DNA of 64,000 nucleotides from Streptococcus ruminicola (GTDB lineage Bacteria; Bacillota; Bacilli; Lactobacillales; Streptococcaceae). The stretch is from assembly GCF_011387195.1 (NCBI RefSeq), contig NZ_CP046919.1, positions 248,001 to 312,000 on the forward strand, read 5' to 3'. The stretch's first letter is position 1; each line of letters begins with the position of its first letter. Under the pieces are notes generated by a model, which was not told where the DNA came from, did not search any database, and worked only from the letters and a program-made list of their open reading frames with translations. Shown one piece after another: positions 45,094 through 53,554 of this stretch. The position numbers and the translations under genes were made by a program.

Positions 45094-46893
45094 ATGGAAT
45101 TAAAACACCGTTCTGAATTTCCTGAAAATGAACTGTGGGATTTAAGCGCTCTTTACCAAGACCGCGAAGATTTTCTACGTCATATCGAAAAGACACTAGA
45201 AGATATTAATCTTTTCACGAAAAACTACCAAGATAAACTTTCAACTGTCGATGACTTTACTCGTGCTCTTTATGAAATCGAGCAAATCTACATCGAGATG
45301 AGTCACATTGACAATTACGCTTTTATGCCACAAACGACAGATTTTAGCAACGAAGAATTTGCGCAAATTGCCAAAGCTGGAGCTGATTTCTTTACCAAAG
45401 CTAATGTAGAACTCAGCTTCTTTGACACTGCTCTTGCTACTGCTGATTCTGATATTCTTGATGCTCTTGAAGCAAACCCACATTTTAGCGCAGCCATTCG
45501 TCAAGCCAAAATTAAGAAAAGTCACTTTATCTCACCAGAAGTTGAAAAAACATTGACTAATCTTGGAGAAGTTTTCGGGGCACCGCAAGATATTTACACT
45601 AAGATGCGTGCAGGTGACTTTGAAATGGACGATTTTGAAGTTGACGGCAAAATCTATAAAAACTCTTTTGTCACTTATGAAAACTTCTATCAAAACCACG
45701 AAAATGCTGACGTTCGTGAAAAAGCTTTTCGTTCTTTCTCAGCAGGACTTCGCAAACACCAAAATGCCGCTGCTAGCGCTTATCTTGCCCAAGTCAAATC
45801 TGAAAAACTCATCGCCGATATGCGTGGCTATGACTCAGTCTTTGATTATCTTTTAGCTGAACAAGAAGTTGACCGTGCCATGTTCGACCGACAAATCGAC
45901 CTTATCATGACTGAATTTGCTCCAGTAGCTCAAAAATATCTCAAACACGTTGCCAAAGTCAATGGTCTTGATAAAATGACATTTGCTGACTGGAAACTTG
46001 ACTTGGACGCTGAACTTAATCCTGAAGTTACTATTGATGACGCTTATGATTTAGTCATGAAATCTGTGGCACCTCTTGGTCAAGAATATGCAAACGAAGT
46101 CTCTCGTTTTAGAAAAGAACGCTGGGTCGATTTTGCTGCTAATGCTAACAAAGATTCTGGTGGCTATGCTGCTGACCCTTACAAAGTTCACCCCTATATC
46201 CTCATGAGTTGGACAGGTCGTATGTCTGACGTTTACACACTTATTCATGAAATCGGGCACTCTGGTCAATTTATCTTCTCAGACAATAACCAAAGCTACT
46301 TCAACACTCACATGTCAACTTATTATGTTGAAGCCCCATCAACTTTCAATGAACTGCTTTTAAGCGATTATCTTGAAAAACAATTTGACAACCCTCGTCA
46401 AAAACGCTTTGCACTAGCGCATCGTTTGACAGATACTTACTTCCACAACTTCATCACACACTTATTGGAAGCTGCTTTCCAACGTCGTGTTTATAACTTG
46501 ATTGAAGAAGGGAAAACATTTGGTGCTGAACAGCTTAACAACATTATGAAAGATGTCCTAAGTCAATTCTGGGGTGATGCGGTTGAAATCGATGACGATG
46601 CTGCTCTTACTTGGATGCGTCAAAGTCATTACTACATGGGACTTTACAGCTACACTTACTCAGCTGGTATGGTGATTTCAACTACTGGTTACCTTAACCT
46701 GAAAAACAATCCAAATGGTGACAAAGATTGGCTTAATTTCTTAAAATCTGGTGGCTCACGCACACCACTTGACACCGCAAAATTAATCGGTGCTGATATC
46801 TCAACAGCTCAACCACTGCGCGACACTATCCAATTCTTAAGTGATACTGTCGACCAAATCATCACTTACACAGAGGAGCTCAACCATGACTAA
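45094..46893 (+). CDS. pepF: oligoendopeptidase F (M3)
   Basis: A 599-residue cytoplasmic zinc metallopeptidase of family M3B that trims oligopeptides. The HExxH zinc motif is LIHEIGHSGQFIF (about residues 385-397), with the third ligand Glu in YYVEAPSTFNELLLSDYL. The N-terminal region is helical and of the usual PepF length. RBS GAAGAGG. The end overlaps the glutathione peroxidase gene by 8 bases, so the two are co-transcribed. Confidence 0.95.
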   Translation: MELKHRSEFPENELWDLSALYQDREDFLRHIEKTLEDINLFTKNYQDKLSTVDDFTRALYEIEQIYIEMSHIDNYAFMPQTTDFSNEEFAQIAKAGADFFTKANVELSFFDTALATADSDILDALEANPHFSAAIRQAKIKKSHFISPEVEKTLTNLGEVFGAPQDIYTKMRAGDFEMDDFEVDGKIYKNSFVTYENFYQNHENADVREKAFRSFSAGLRKHQNAAASAYLAQVKSEKLIADMRGYDSVFDYLLAEQEVDRAMFDRQIDLIMTEFAPVAQKYLKHVAKVNGLDKMTFADWKLDLDAELNPEVTIDDAYDLVMKSVAPLGQEYANEVSRFRKERWVDFAANANKDSGGYAADPYKVHPYILMSWTGRMSDVYTLIHEIGHSGQFIFSDNNQSYFNTHMSTYYVEAPSTFNELLLSDYLEKQFDNPRQKRFALAHRLTDTYFHNFITHLLEAAFQRRVYNLIEEGKTFGAEQLNNIMKDVLSQFWGDAVEIDDDAALTWMRQSHYYMGLYSYTYSAGMVISTTGYLNLKNNPNGDKDWLNFLKSGGSRTPLDTAKLIGADISTAQPLRDTIQFLSDTVDQIITYTEELNHD

Positions 46894-47365
46894 TCTCTAC
46901 GACTTCACCGTCAAAGCTCAAGACGGCACTGATATTTCTCTTTCAAAATACCAAGGCAAGGTTCTTTTAGTAGTTAATACAGCAACTGGATGTGGCTTAA
47001 CTCCACAATACGAAGGCTTGCAAAAACTCTACGATACTTACCATGACAAAGGCTTTGAAATTTTAGATTTTCCTTGTAACCAGTTTATGAATCAAGCGCC
47101 GGGAACTGCTGATGAAATCAACTCTTTCTGCACGCTAAATTATCAGACTACGTTCCCACGTTTTGCTAAAATCAAAGTCAATGGTAAAGAAGCCAATCCA
47201 CTTTATGACTGGCTAAAAAGTCAGGCAAAAGGTCCTCTTGGCAAGCGTATTGAATGGAATTTTGCCAAATTCCTCATTGACCAAAATGGAAATGTCGTCA
47301 AACGCTTTTCTGCAAAAACAGAACCTGAAACAATTGTTACAGAACTAGAAAGCCTTTTCAAATAA
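46886..47365 (+). CDS. glutathione peroxidase-family thiol peroxidase
   Basis: A 159-residue GPx-like protein. The peroxidatic Cys lies in VVNTATGCGLTPQYEGLQKLY (about residue 36). The second conserved segment is LDFPCNQFMNQAPGTADEI and the Trp site is IEWNFAKFLIDQNGNV. Bacterial Cys-type members (BsaA, Gpo) usually reduce peroxides with thioredoxin or glutathione. Many streptococci make or import glutathione, so either donor is possible. The start MTNLYDFTV at 46886 is chosen for GAGGAG upstream and the conserved N-terminus; the longer frame runs inside pepF. Confidence 0.92.
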   Translation: MTNLYDFTVKAQDGTDISLSKYQGKVLLVVNTATGCGLTPQYEGLQKLYDTYHDKGFEILDFPCNQFMNQAPGTADEINSFCTLNYQTTFPRFAKIKVNGKEANPLYDWLKSQAKGPLGKRIEWNFAKFLIDQNGNVVKRFSAKTEPETIVTELESLFK

Positions 47366-47477
47366 CATACCCCAGAAAAGCTTATTGCAAAGGCTTTACT
47401 GGCGTTACTGACTTTCGTGATGTCCATAGATAGTTTGTTAAAAAATATGACAAATTGGTTACAAAATGATCATTGTT

Positions 47478-47506
47478 TTGATTTTTGATTCTTTTTACGC
47501 TAAAAT
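47478..47506 (+). promoter_or_regulatory. promoter of the GH25 gene (leaderless arrangement)
   Basis: TTGATT (47478-47483), 17-base spacer, TAAAAT (47501-47506). Only 7 bases separate the -10 from the ATG at 47514 and no Shine-Dalgarno is visible. Confidence 0.6.
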
Positions 47507-47513
47507 ATGACTA

Positions 47514-48368
47514 ATGAGAAGACGATTAAAACCAATTGTTGTTGTAGTTTTCTTTGCCCTGTTTGGGCTGCTTCTCGTGATTGGTAAAGCTCACTCTGAC
47601 GGCTTACGAAAGCAACAACTGGCTTCGGCTAAGGCTTCTATCCCAACTATGAGTAGCTCAAGCACGACCCCTACTACATCAACTTCAGAAACTGATGAAG
47701 AATTCGTTCTTAATCCGATTATCGATGTTTCAGGTTGGCAACTACCAAATGAAATTGATTATGACACTTTATCTCAAAATATTTCTGGTGCTATCGTACG
47801 TGTCTATGGAGGGTCACAAATCAGTAAAGATAGCAACGCTGCCTATACAACTGGTATCGATAAATCGTTTAAGACACATATTAAAGAATTTCAAAAACGA
47901 AATGTTCCTGTAGCCGTCTACAGTTACGCCCTCGGAAAAAGCGTTAAGGAAATGAAAAATGAAGCAAGGACCTTCTACGAAAATGCTTCACCTTACAAAC
48001 CTACTTTCTACTGGATTGACGTTGAGGAAGCGACTATGTCAGACATGAATAAGGGTGTACAGGCATTCTTAAGCGAATTAAAACGACTTGGAGCTGAAAA
48101 AGTTGGTATCTACATTGGTACTTACTTCATGACTGAGCAAGAAATCTCTGTTGACGGTTTTGATGCCGTATGGATTCCTGCTTATGGTTCTGACTCTGGT
48201 TACTATGATGCCGCTCCACAAACAGACTTGGATTACGATCTTCATCAATATACATCACAAGGTTATCTCGGCGGATTTGATTCTGCTCTTGATTTGAACC
48301 AAATCGCCGTTACCAAAGATCGAAAAGAAACGTACGAAAAGCTTTTCGGAAAAGCTGATAACAAATAA
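47514..48368 (+). CDS. membrane-anchored GH25 lysozyme-like muramidase
   Basis: A 284-residue protein with an N-terminal anchor or signal (PIVVVVFFALFGLLLVIGKAH, about 7-27), a Ser/Thr-rich stalk and a GH25 domain from about residue 65. It has the first catalytic Asp in PIIDVSGWQLP (about 68-78) and the DxE pair in FYWIDVEEATMSDM (about 165-178). The end DYDLHQYTSQGYLGGFDSALDLNQ is typical of GH25. It should cleave the MurNAc-GlcNAc bond in peptidoglycan. No ribosome site is visible before the ATG (see promoter). It ends at a strong hairpin; a second wall hydrolase follows. Confidence 0.85.
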   Translation: MRRRLKPIVVVVFFALFGLLLVIGKAHSDGLRKQQLASAKASIPTMSSSSTTPTTSTSETDEEFVLNPIIDVSGWQLPNEIDYDTLSQNISGAIVRVYGGSQISKDSNAAYTTGIDKSFKTHIKEFQKRNVPVAVYSYALGKSVKEMKNEARTFYENASPYKPTFYWIDVEEATMSDMNKGVQAFLSELKRLGAEKVGIYIGTYFMTEQEISVDGFDAVWIPAYGSDSGYYDAAPQTDLDYDLHQYTSQGYLGGFDSALDLNQIAVTKDRKETYEKLFGKADNK

Positions 48369-48370
48369 AG

Positions 48371-48406
48371 GACTAGCATTTTGATTTTGCTAGTCTTTTT
48401 ATTTTT
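48371..48406 (+). terminator. terminator after the GH25 gene
   Basis: GACTAGCA / TGCTAGTC stem followed by TTTTTATTTTT. Confidence 0.85.
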
Positions 48407-48423
48407 CTTTAAGCCAATCAAAT

Positions 48424-48429
48424 TATAAT
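48424..48429 (+). promoter_or_regulatory. -10 box of the amidase gene (leaderless arrangement)
   Basis: TATAAT ends 6 bases before the ATG at 48436. No Shine-Dalgarno is visible. The -35 is weak. Confidence 0.5.
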
Positions 48430-48435
48430 TTAAGC

Positions 48436-49425
48436 ATGACAATAAAGAAACATCTCTCTCGGAGGAAACGACATCAAAAATCAGTTTACCTAAACATTTC
48501 TGTCTTAGTCATTTCCTTTGCTGCACTTATAATCATTTTTTCTAAACTATTCTTTTCGGGAATTATTACACACGCGCTTGATCAAGACTTGGATTTGTCA
48601 TCAGCTAGCAACTACACTACGTCTCAAACAGCCACTGTCTCAAGCACTAAAGCTAATATTTACACAAAGAATGGCTCAAGCACCAGTCTTCCAAAAGACA
48701 CCGAGTTATCTATCGATGCTTATTATTACAAAGCTAAAATCAATGAAAAAGAAGTTACCCTTGCAGAATTTGACATGAATGGTGAAACTTACTATATCGA
48801 CACCAAAAATATTTCACTACAGCAAACAAACGCCATCAACCAATATATTGCTGGGACACTTACCTATTCACACAGCAAGATTACAGATAGTATTGAAAAG
48901 AACTTTGAACAAAGCGCTTATAAAACCTCTGATGGTAAACCTCGTGGAATCATTATTCACGATACTGGCGTTGATGATTCAACTATCCAAAGTGAAGTGA
49001 ACTATATGGTTCAAAATTATGATGAAGAAGGCATTTTTGTCCATTCTTTCATCGACGATGCAACCATTCTTCGTATTGCTGATGAAAATTACGAAGCTCA
49101 AGGCGCTGGCGCCAAAGCCAATCCTTACTACATTCAATTTGAATTAACACATGAAACCTCACAAGATGGCTTTGCAAAGCAATTAGCAAACGCTGCTTAT
49201 TACACGGCATACATGCTTAAAAAATATGACCTTCCCGTGACACTTGGTCAAGAAAATGGTAACGGTACTATTTGGACACACGAAATGGTTAGCAACTACC
49301 TTGGCGGAACTGACCATGTTGACCCAACAGATTATTGGTCAGAAAGTGCTAATGACTACTTTGATTGTGACTATGACGTTGAAGATTTTGTCGAACTGGT
49401 CCAAGCATATTACAACACACTATAA
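48436..49425 (+). CDS. membrane-anchored N-acetylmuramoyl-L-alanine amidase (Amidase_2)
   Basis: A 329-residue protein. A basic N-terminus (KKHLSRRKRHQKS) precedes a membrane helix (VYLNISVLVISFAALIIIFSKLFF, about 18-41). A small SH3-like segment (about 65-125: TVSSTKANIYTKNGSSTSLPKDTELSI) leads into an Amidase_2 domain with GIIIHDTGVDDS (zinc His, about 174), an inner loop around VHSFIDDATILR, and the ligands His and Asp in TDHVDPTDYW near the end. It should cut the amide between MurNAc and the stem peptide. It directly follows the GH25 gene but has its own -10 box after a terminator. Confidence 0.83.
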   Translation: MTIKKHLSRRKRHQKSVYLNISVLVISFAALIIIFSKLFFSGIITHALDQDLDLSSASNYTTSQTATVSSTKANIYTKNGSSTSLPKDTELSIDAYYYKAKINEKEVTLAEFDMNGETYYIDTKNISLQQTNAINQYIAGTLTYSHSKITDSIEKNFEQSAYKTSDGKPRGIIIHDTGVDDSTIQSEVNYMVQNYDEEGIFVHSFIDDATILRIADENYEAQGAGAKANPYYIQFELTHETSQDGFAKQLANAAYYTAYMLKKYDLPVTLGQENGNGTIWTHEMVSNYLGGTDHVDPTDYWSESANDYFDCDYDVEDFVELVQAYYNTL

Positions 49426-49449
49426 AGGTGCAAACTTGTACCTTTTTTT
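49424..49449 (+). terminator. terminator after the amidase gene
   Basis: AAAGGTGCA / TGTACCTTT stem with T-run. Confidence 0.7.
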
Positions 49450-49503
49450 ATTTTTAGTACAATAGTAGGTGAATAGAATGAAATAGAAAGATTGAGAGGG
49501 AAA

Positions 49504-49989
49504 ATGGCAAAAAAAGCAAAACTTAAAAAGACTTTGGTCGACCAAATTTTAGATAAAGCCAAAATTGAACACGATAGCTTAGCCATCAACGCATTGAAAG
49601 ACGAGCTACCTGAAGGCATTGAAAAATCAGATATTTTCAAAACCCTAGCATTGACTGGTGACAAAACTGGTCCACTTATCGGAATCGTTCAAATTACTGA
49701 GCACCTTTCTGAGAAAAAACTTGCTAAAGTTTCTGGCAATAAAAAAGTCAGCATGATTCCACAAAAGAATCTTCAAAAAACAACAGGTTACATTCACGGG
49801 GCAAATAATCCTGTCGGCATTCGCCAAAAACACAATTTCCCAATCTTTATTGATAATCGCGCTCTAGAAATGGGAACAATGATTGTCTCTGCCGGTGAAG
49901 TTGGACGCTCAATCCGCATCGATAGCCAAACCTTGGCAGATTTTGTCGGTGCAAGTTTTGCTGATTTACGCGATGACTCACACCAATAA
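49504..49989 (+). CDS. YbaK/EbsC-type aminoacyl-tRNA deacylase
   Basis: A 161-residue cytoplasmic protein of the YbaK/EbsC superfamily, which edits mischarged tRNAs (YbaK removes Cys from tRNA-Pro). The fold marks are ALTGDKTGPLIGIVQITEHLSEKKLAKVSGNKKVSMI, GYIHGANNPVGIRQKHNFPIFID (GxxSP/G-like loop) and the GEVGRSIRIDSQTLADFVGASFADL end. The start MAKKAKLKKTLVDQ at 49504 follows TTGAGAGGG. It lies 24 bases before the phosphatase gene and is probably co-transcribed with it. Confidence 0.85.
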   Translation: MAKKAKLKKTLVDQILDKAKIEHDSLAINALKDELPEGIEKSDIFKTLALTGDKTGPLIGIVQITEHLSEKKLAKVSGNKKVSMIPQKNLQKTTGYIHGANNPVGIRQKHNFPIFIDNRALEMGTMIVSAGEVGRSIRIDSQTLADFVGASFADLRDDSHQ

Positions 49990-50013
49990 TGCTTTAGATT
50001 AGAAGGTACAAGA

Positions 50014-50637
50014 ATGAAATTTTATTTTGTACGCCATGGTAAAACACAATGGAATCTCGAAGGGCGTTTTCAAGGAGCAAATGGCGACTCCCCACTATTA
50101 GAAGAATCTGTTCGAGACCTTGAAAAATTAGGAGACTACCTCAAAGATATCAAATTCGACGCTGTCTTTTCCAGCGATTTAAAACGTGCCAGTGATACTT
50201 GTAAAATCATCATGTCACGTAGCAATTATCCAAAAGCGATCAGTTTTCAACCAGCGCTGCGCGAATGGCATCTTGGTAGACTTGAAGGTAGCAAAATCTC
50301 AACAATGACTGACATTTATCCAACACAAATGGATGCCTTCCGTCACAATTTGGCGAAATTTGATAACGATATTTTCAACGCTGAATCACTTTATCAAACC
50401 ACAAAACGCGTTGAGGGCTTTATCCGTTCAATGAAAGACCAACCTTACCAACATGTTCTTCTTGTTGGACATGGCGCAAATTTCACAGCTTCAATCAGAA
50501 GTTTGCTTGGTTATGAGCCTGCGGTTCTACGCTCTAATGGTGGCTTGGACAATGGCAGTGTTACCGTCATTGAAACCTTTGACTTCGACCAATACTCTTG
50601 TATCAAATGGAATGATACTTACTACAAAGAAAAATAA
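50014..50637 (+). CDS. histidine phosphatase (phosphoglycerate-mutase-like)
   Basis: A 207-residue histidine-phosphatase-superfamily protein with the phospho-His motif YFVRHGKTQWNLEGRFQG (His8). It has the second Arg in SSDLKRASDTC (about 56-66), the Glu in LREWHLGRLEGSK and the last His in LLVGHGANFTASIRSLLG (about 150). Likely a broad-range phosphatase rather than the glycolytic mutase, because it is shorter and lacks mutase insertions. Substrate unknown. RBS AGAAGG. Confidence 0.85.
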   Translation: MKFYFVRHGKTQWNLEGRFQGANGDSPLLEESVRDLEKLGDYLKDIKFDAVFSSDLKRASDTCKIIMSRSNYPKAISFQPALREWHLGRLEGSKISTMTDIYPTQMDAFRHNLAKFDNDIFNAESLYQTTKRVEGFIRSMKDQPYQHVLLVGHGANFTASIRSLLGYEPAVLRSNGGLDNGSVTVIETFDFDQYSCIKWNDTYYKEK

Positions 50638-50646
50638 TTTAAGTAC

Positions 50647-50675
50647 AAAAAAGCTCTCCATAAGGAGAGCTTTTC
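50647..50675. terminator. bidirectional terminator
   Basis: AAAAAAGCTCTCC / GGAGAGCTTTT stem with a 4-base loop, between convergent phosphatase and HAD genes. Confidence 0.9.
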
Positions 50676-50680
50676 TTTGA

Positions 50681-51592
50681 TTATTTACTGTGTCTTGCGT
50701 ATTTCATACGAAGAATTTTTTCTTGTTGTTTGTCCAAACGAAGTAGGATAACAACTTTATCGATACTCATGTTACTTTCTAGCAAACGTTCTGCTGCCAT
50801 CATCAAACCGTTGTTAATTCCCATTTCAAGGATTGGGTTTTTCTTGTCATTGACGTCAAAGATGAACTTGTTATCTGGAAGGTCAAAGAGAACTTTAACA
50901 GCACCAAATAATTGTTCAAAGTTATCAATAGCAACGTCATAAACCGGTTTGATACCAGGTTTTAAGCTACGTCCACGGTGGTTAAACCACATTGAATGCC
51001 AGCCACCATTGAAGGCACCAACAACGTCGTTGTCGTAAGAATCACCAACGTAAAGTGTTGTTGCAGGATTCATGTCAAATTGCTCTGCAGCAAGGTTGAA
51101 GATTTCTTTTTCAGGTTTTTGGAAACCAGTCGCTTGGCTGACAAGGACACGTTTAGGGTCAACGTAGTCGTAAAGACCTAGTTTTTTAACTTTTTTCAAT
51201 TGGTGTTCTGTTGGACCATTTGTGATGATTCCCATTGGAACACCTTTTTCTTTAAGAAAATCAAGCGTCATGCGCATTTCATCAAGCATTGTGATGTTTT
51301 CCAATTCTTCTTCGTAGATTTCTTGGAAGTGCACACCAGTAGCTTCATCAATTTCGCGATAACCAAATTCAAGCAAAGTTTCTTTACAACGCCAGAAGCG
51401 GAAATATTCAGTTGTCCATTCACCAGCCATAACACGCGGGAAACCAACGTCTGAATAATGGCGGAAACGAATGTAAGCTTGATTGATTTTACTCATATCA
51501 AAGTCAGGGAAACATTTCTCAACGGCAATGCGATAAGGCGCCTGTTGGTCATAAATCGTATCGTCAACATCAAAAACAATTGAAGTAATCAT
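50681..51592 (-). CDS. HAD-IA hydrolase with C-terminal extension
   Basis: A 303-residue HAD hydrolase of the YjjG/haloacid-dehalogenase type. It shows motif I VFDVDDTIYDQQAPY (about 6-20), motif II in MGIITNGPTEHQLKKV, motif III QKPEKEIFNLA and motif IV TLYVGDSYDNDVVGAFNGGW. After the HAD core (to about 230) a tail of about 70 residues carries a helical MNNGLMMAAERLLESNMSIDKVVILLRLDKQQEKILRMKYAR segment, which is not part of the normal HAD fold and could mediate oligomerisation or binding. Possible nucleotide or sugar-phosphate phosphatase. Confidence 0.8.
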   Translation of the reverse strand: MITSIVFDVDDTIYDQQAPYRIAVEKCFPDFDMSKINQAYIRFRHYSDVGFPRVMAGEWTTEYFRFWRCKETLLEFGYREIDEATGVHFQEIYEEELENITMLDEMRMTLDFLKEKGVPMGIITNGPTEHQLKKVKKLGLYDYVDPKRVLVSQATGFQKPEKEIFNLAAEQFDMNPATTLYVGDSYDNDVVGAFNGGWHSMWFNHRGRSLKPGIKPVYDVAIDNFEQLFGAVKVLFDLPDNKFIFDVNDKKNPILEMGINNGLMMAAERLLESNMSIDKVVILLRLDKQQEKILRMKYARHSK

Positions 51593-51737
51593 GAATCTCT
51601 TTTCTCTCTAAGTTATTTTTACCGTCACATATTATACTATTTTTTGGCTTTCTTTTCAATTAAAGTCATTTCTGCAACTAGAAAACACTTTCTTCCTCAA
51701 AGCCTCCTCACACAAGCAAAAATAAAGTGAATTCTAG

Positions 51738-53273
<1,536 letters not shown>

Positions 53274-53296
53274 TTTAGCGGAAAGAATATAGAATA

Positions 53297-53323
53297 AAAA
53301 CCACTAGCTAAGCTAGTGGTTTT
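53297..53323 (+). terminator. terminator after lysS
   Basis: AAAACCACTAGC / GCTAGTGGTTTT stem with a 3-base loop. It probably once served both lysS and the convergent MFS gene, because a similar hairpin precedes the resident MFS copy at 55946. Confidence 0.88.
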
Positions 53324-53325
53324 CC

Positions 53326-53439
53326 TATACTCAAATTTTCTCCATCACTTTTTTTCTTTTGTATCAGTGAAGTAAGCGAGTGGGCTTGTGATTAGGACAA
53401 TCAAAGAACCGATGATAAAGACTTGGTTGAAAGCTTGGC
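53326..53439 (-). pseudogene. 3' fragment of a DHA2 MFS transporter (duplicate)
   Basis: These about 114 bases closely match the 3' end and downstream flank of the resident transporter at 55980-56087. On the minus strand the frame is open (AFNQVFIIGSLIVLITSPLAYFTD) but ends TKEKK rather than KKE, so it is a diverged allele and not a fresh copy. The fragment stops abruptly at the IS-like palindrome. It marks one edge of the segment carrying the AAA ATPase gene. Confidence 0.85.
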
Positions 53440-53442
53440 CTC

Positions 53443-53487
53443 CCCCCAATCGTTAGATTTTTTGTCTAACTTTTGGGGGTCAGTACA
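53443..53487. mobile_element. possible IS3-family end remnant (palindrome)
   Basis: CCCCCAA-GTTAGA / TCTAAC-TTGGGGG inverted repeat (53443-53479) followed by TCAGTACA. Read on the minus strand it begins TGTACTGACCCCCAAAAG, which resembles, from memory, the ends of IS3/IS150-type elements in lactic acid bacteria. No transposase is present, so at most a footprint remains. It lies exactly where the transporter fragment ends. Confidence 0.4.
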
Positions 53488-53554
53488 TAATTCAAGGAAA
53501 GGTTTTAAATATTATGGATTATAACTACTTTAGATGAGATTCTTTTTAGTTTAG

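Noticed and set aside
47366..47513. Possible attachment site or gene remnant between gpx and the GH25 gene
   Set aside because: No direct repeat, integrase or tRNA end was found; only the GH25 promoter can be supported.
48408..48434. Two TTTAAG hexamers before the amidase gene as a CiaR site
   Set aside because: The CiaR motif needs TTTAAG-N5-TTTAAG; here the copies are 15 bases apart, so it is not the known site.
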